Positions 5,553 to 6,862 of a DNA stretch of 6,862 nt are shown here, one piece after another. Made by a program: the position numbers and the translations under genes. The DNA comes from Elusimicrobiota bacterium. Its GTDB lineage: Bacteria > CG03. Positions within the stretch are counted from its first letter, which is position 1. Every line of letters begins with the position of its first letter. Where the stretch lies: contig JAGHAG010000168.1 of the NCBI GenBank assembly GCA_021161625.1, positions 1 through 6,862 of the forward strand. Reading direction: 5' to 3'. Under the pieces are notes generated by a model. That model saw nothing but the letters and a program-made list of their open reading frames with translations. It made no database searches and was not told where the DNA came from.

Positions 5553-6862
5553 TCACCTTGTCTCTATATCACTTTTATTTGGCATTTCATACGGGATGTT
5601 TACTGTAAAAACAGAACCTTTCCCGTATTCGCTTTCAACCTCTATCCAGCCTCCCATCATTTCAACAAGTTTCTTTGAAATGCTTAAACCAAGCCCTGTG
5701 CCCTGAAACTTTCTTGTTATTGTTGCATCAGCCTGCTGGAATGTTTCAAAAATTTTTTCCATATCCTCTTTTTTTATGCCTATACCTGTGTCTGAAACGG
5801 AAATTGTTACAACTTTTTCCCTTGGTGTAACCTTTAAAGAAACCCTTCCCTTTTCTGTAAACTTAAAAGCATTTGAAAGAAGATTGAATATCACCTGTCG
5901 CAGACGGGCCAAATCCTGAAAAAGCAAAATCCTTTGAGGACACTCAACCTTAAATTCTACATTTTTCTTAATTGCTTCAAAGTCAGATGAAATTACACTT
6001 ATAAGTTCCCTCAAATCAAACTTCTCAGGCAGAAGTTCAATTTTACCTGCCTCAATTTTTGAAAGGTCTAAAATATCGTTAATGAGGTTTAAAAGATGAT
6101 TTGAATTTCTTTGAATTTTTGAGAGGATTTCTTTTTGTTTTTCTGTAAGTTTTCCATAAACATCTGCTTTAAGAAGGTCTGTAAATCCTATTATTGCATT
6201 CATAGGGGTTCTCAATTCATGACTCATGTTTGCAAGAAACTGACTTTTATACTGATCCTGAAGACGGAGCTGCTCACTTTTCTTTGCGAGTTCCTCATAG
6301 GCATTTGCAAGATTTCGGTTGGCAGCACGAATTTCCTCATCCAGCCCTTTCTTCATATTAAAAATTTTTTGAGCCATTTTATTAAATTGCTGTGCCAGAA
6401 GTTCAAGTTCATCACCTGTCTTGAGGTTTATCTGATATTCAAAATTTCCTTCTGCATAGGCAATTGCGCCTTTTGAAAGCTCCTCAAGAGGTTGGGAAAT
6501 TTTTTTTGAAAAATAAAAAGCAAGAAAAACTGCTGCAAAAACTGAAATTAAAATAAAAACAATGCCAAGTGTTTTTGAATAAATAATTCCGCTGAAAACT
6601 GTTCTGTAAGGTGCAGAAAAAATTATTTTCCATCCACTAAATCCTGACACAGGCGCAGAAACTTCAAAAAATTTTTCACCGTCTCTTTTTACAATTCTTT
6701 TTTTGAAATCCTTAAACTTTGCTCTTTCTCTTTCAAAAAATAAAACATTTCCTTTTGTGTCTACCATATAGAAAAAGGAACTTTTATACGGAATTATTTT
6801 TCTTAAAACTTCCTCCAGTTTTATAGAATCCAAGACCCCGACAAGATAAACGCTTTTATTCG
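5553..6862 (-). CDS. membrane sensor histidine kinase, N-terminus cut by window edge
   Basis: This is the sensor of a two-component system: it autophosphorylates on His and passes phosphate to an unseen response regulator. The frame stays open to the right edge, reading NKSVYLVGV before the TTG codon at 6833, so the gene is partial. Numbering from that TTG: residues 1-85 are the end of an extracytoplasmic Cache-like sensor (YMVDTKGNVLFF, 22-33), a membrane segment spans about 88-108, HAMP 110-157, a coiled coil about 160-195, and the HisKA H-box SHELRTPMNAIIGF has H205. The ATPase domain has its N-box at N317-N321, DTGIGI at 348-353 and GTGLGLSI at 378-385. No receiver domain follows, so it is not a hybrid kinase. 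A membrane helix before the sensor is expected beyond the window. The ligand is unknown, and a link to glycan synthesis is only positional. Confidence 0.95.
   Translation of the reverse strand, partial: NKSVYLVGVLDSIKLEEVLRKIIPYKSSFFYMVDTKGNVLFFERERAKFKDFKKRIVKRDGEKFFEVSAPVSGFSGWKIIFSAPYRTVFSGIIYSKTLGIVFILISVFAAVFLAFYFSKKISQPLEELSKGAIAYAEGNFEYQINLKTGDELELLAQQFNKMAQKIFNMKKGLDEEIRAANRNLANAYEELAKKSEQLRLQDQYKSQFLANMSHELRTPMNAIIGFTDLLKADVYGKLTEKQKEILSKIQRNSNHLLNLINDILDLSKIEAGKIELLPEKFDLRELISVISSDFEAIKKNVEFKVECPQRILLFQDLARLRQVIFNLLSNAFKFTEKGRVSLKVTPREKVVTISVSDTGIGIKKEDMEKIFETFQQADATITRKFQGTGLGLSISKKLVEMMGGWIEVESEYGKGSVFTVNIPYEMPNKSDIETR

Noticed and set aside
6135..6476. Plus-strand 113-aa open frame
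   Set aside because: It is antisense to the HAMP, coiled-coil and HisKA region of the kinase, and its composition is what AT-rich antisense sequence gives.
6831..6833. TTG as the start of the histidine kinase
   Set aside because: The frame continues upstream without a stop to the edge, and the residues there (YLVGVLDS) look like the middle of a Cache-type sensor. The gene is simply cut by the window.
1..6862. Insertion sequence or integrase remnants
   Set aside because: No transposase-like or integrase-like protein segment appears in either strand, and the repeats present are too short to be IS ends with a gene between them.

Overview
The window is AT-rich bacterial DNA in which every convincing gene lies on the minus strand, so the genes read from right to left. 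The content is typical of a diderm (LPS-type) cell envelope: four or five glycosyltransferases of families GT2, GT4 and GT9, one of them a GT9 heptosyltransferase-type enzyme and one a WaaE/KdtX-type GT2. A membrane histidine kinase sits at the right edge. The low G+C, Lys/Phe/Ile-rich proteins and short palindromes scattered in gaps and inside a gene suggest an uncultured diderm lineage such as Omnitrophota or a relative. That placement is a guess from style, not from a marker gene.

Layout in transcription order. (1) A sensor histidine kinase (5553 to the right edge) has lost its N-terminus to the window boundary. (2) A 182-base gap (5371-5552) holds no gene but is packed with small repeats: a four-unit heptamer array, a 20-base hairpin element, a seven-unit heptamer array and a nested C/G-run palindrome. 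(3) A GT4 glycosyltransferase (4300-5370). (4) A 154-base gap (4146-4299) has a perfect 11-bp palindrome and a possible sigma-70-type promoter. (5) A tightly packed operon of six genes (14-4145) in which every neighbouring pair overlaps, by 29, 8, 8, 4 and 4 bases: GT2 (WaaE-like), GT9, two small DUF4254-like proteins, GT4, GT2. A Shine-Dalgarno-like stretch after the last stop suggests the operon continues beyond the left edge.

The genes most likely build a surface glycan, either LPS core/O-chain or a related glycolipid. The GT9 and WaaE-type enzymes would act near the lipid-proximal part, and the GT4 and second GT2 would add further sugars. Acceptors and sugar donors cannot be read from the sequence.

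The most interesting points are these. The two small overlapping genes in mid-operon look like the N- and C-terminal halves of DUF4254, a family I recall as a single two-half protein, encoded here as separate paralogous subunits. A 24-base perfect palindrome lies inside the reading frame of the first operon gene and adds residues just ahead of its GT-A fold. A 13-base inverted repeat brackets that gene's ribosome binding site and start codon. The gap at 5371-5552 is a pile-up of several kinds of small repeat. I saw no mobile-element gene, CRISPR array, tRNA or rRNA.
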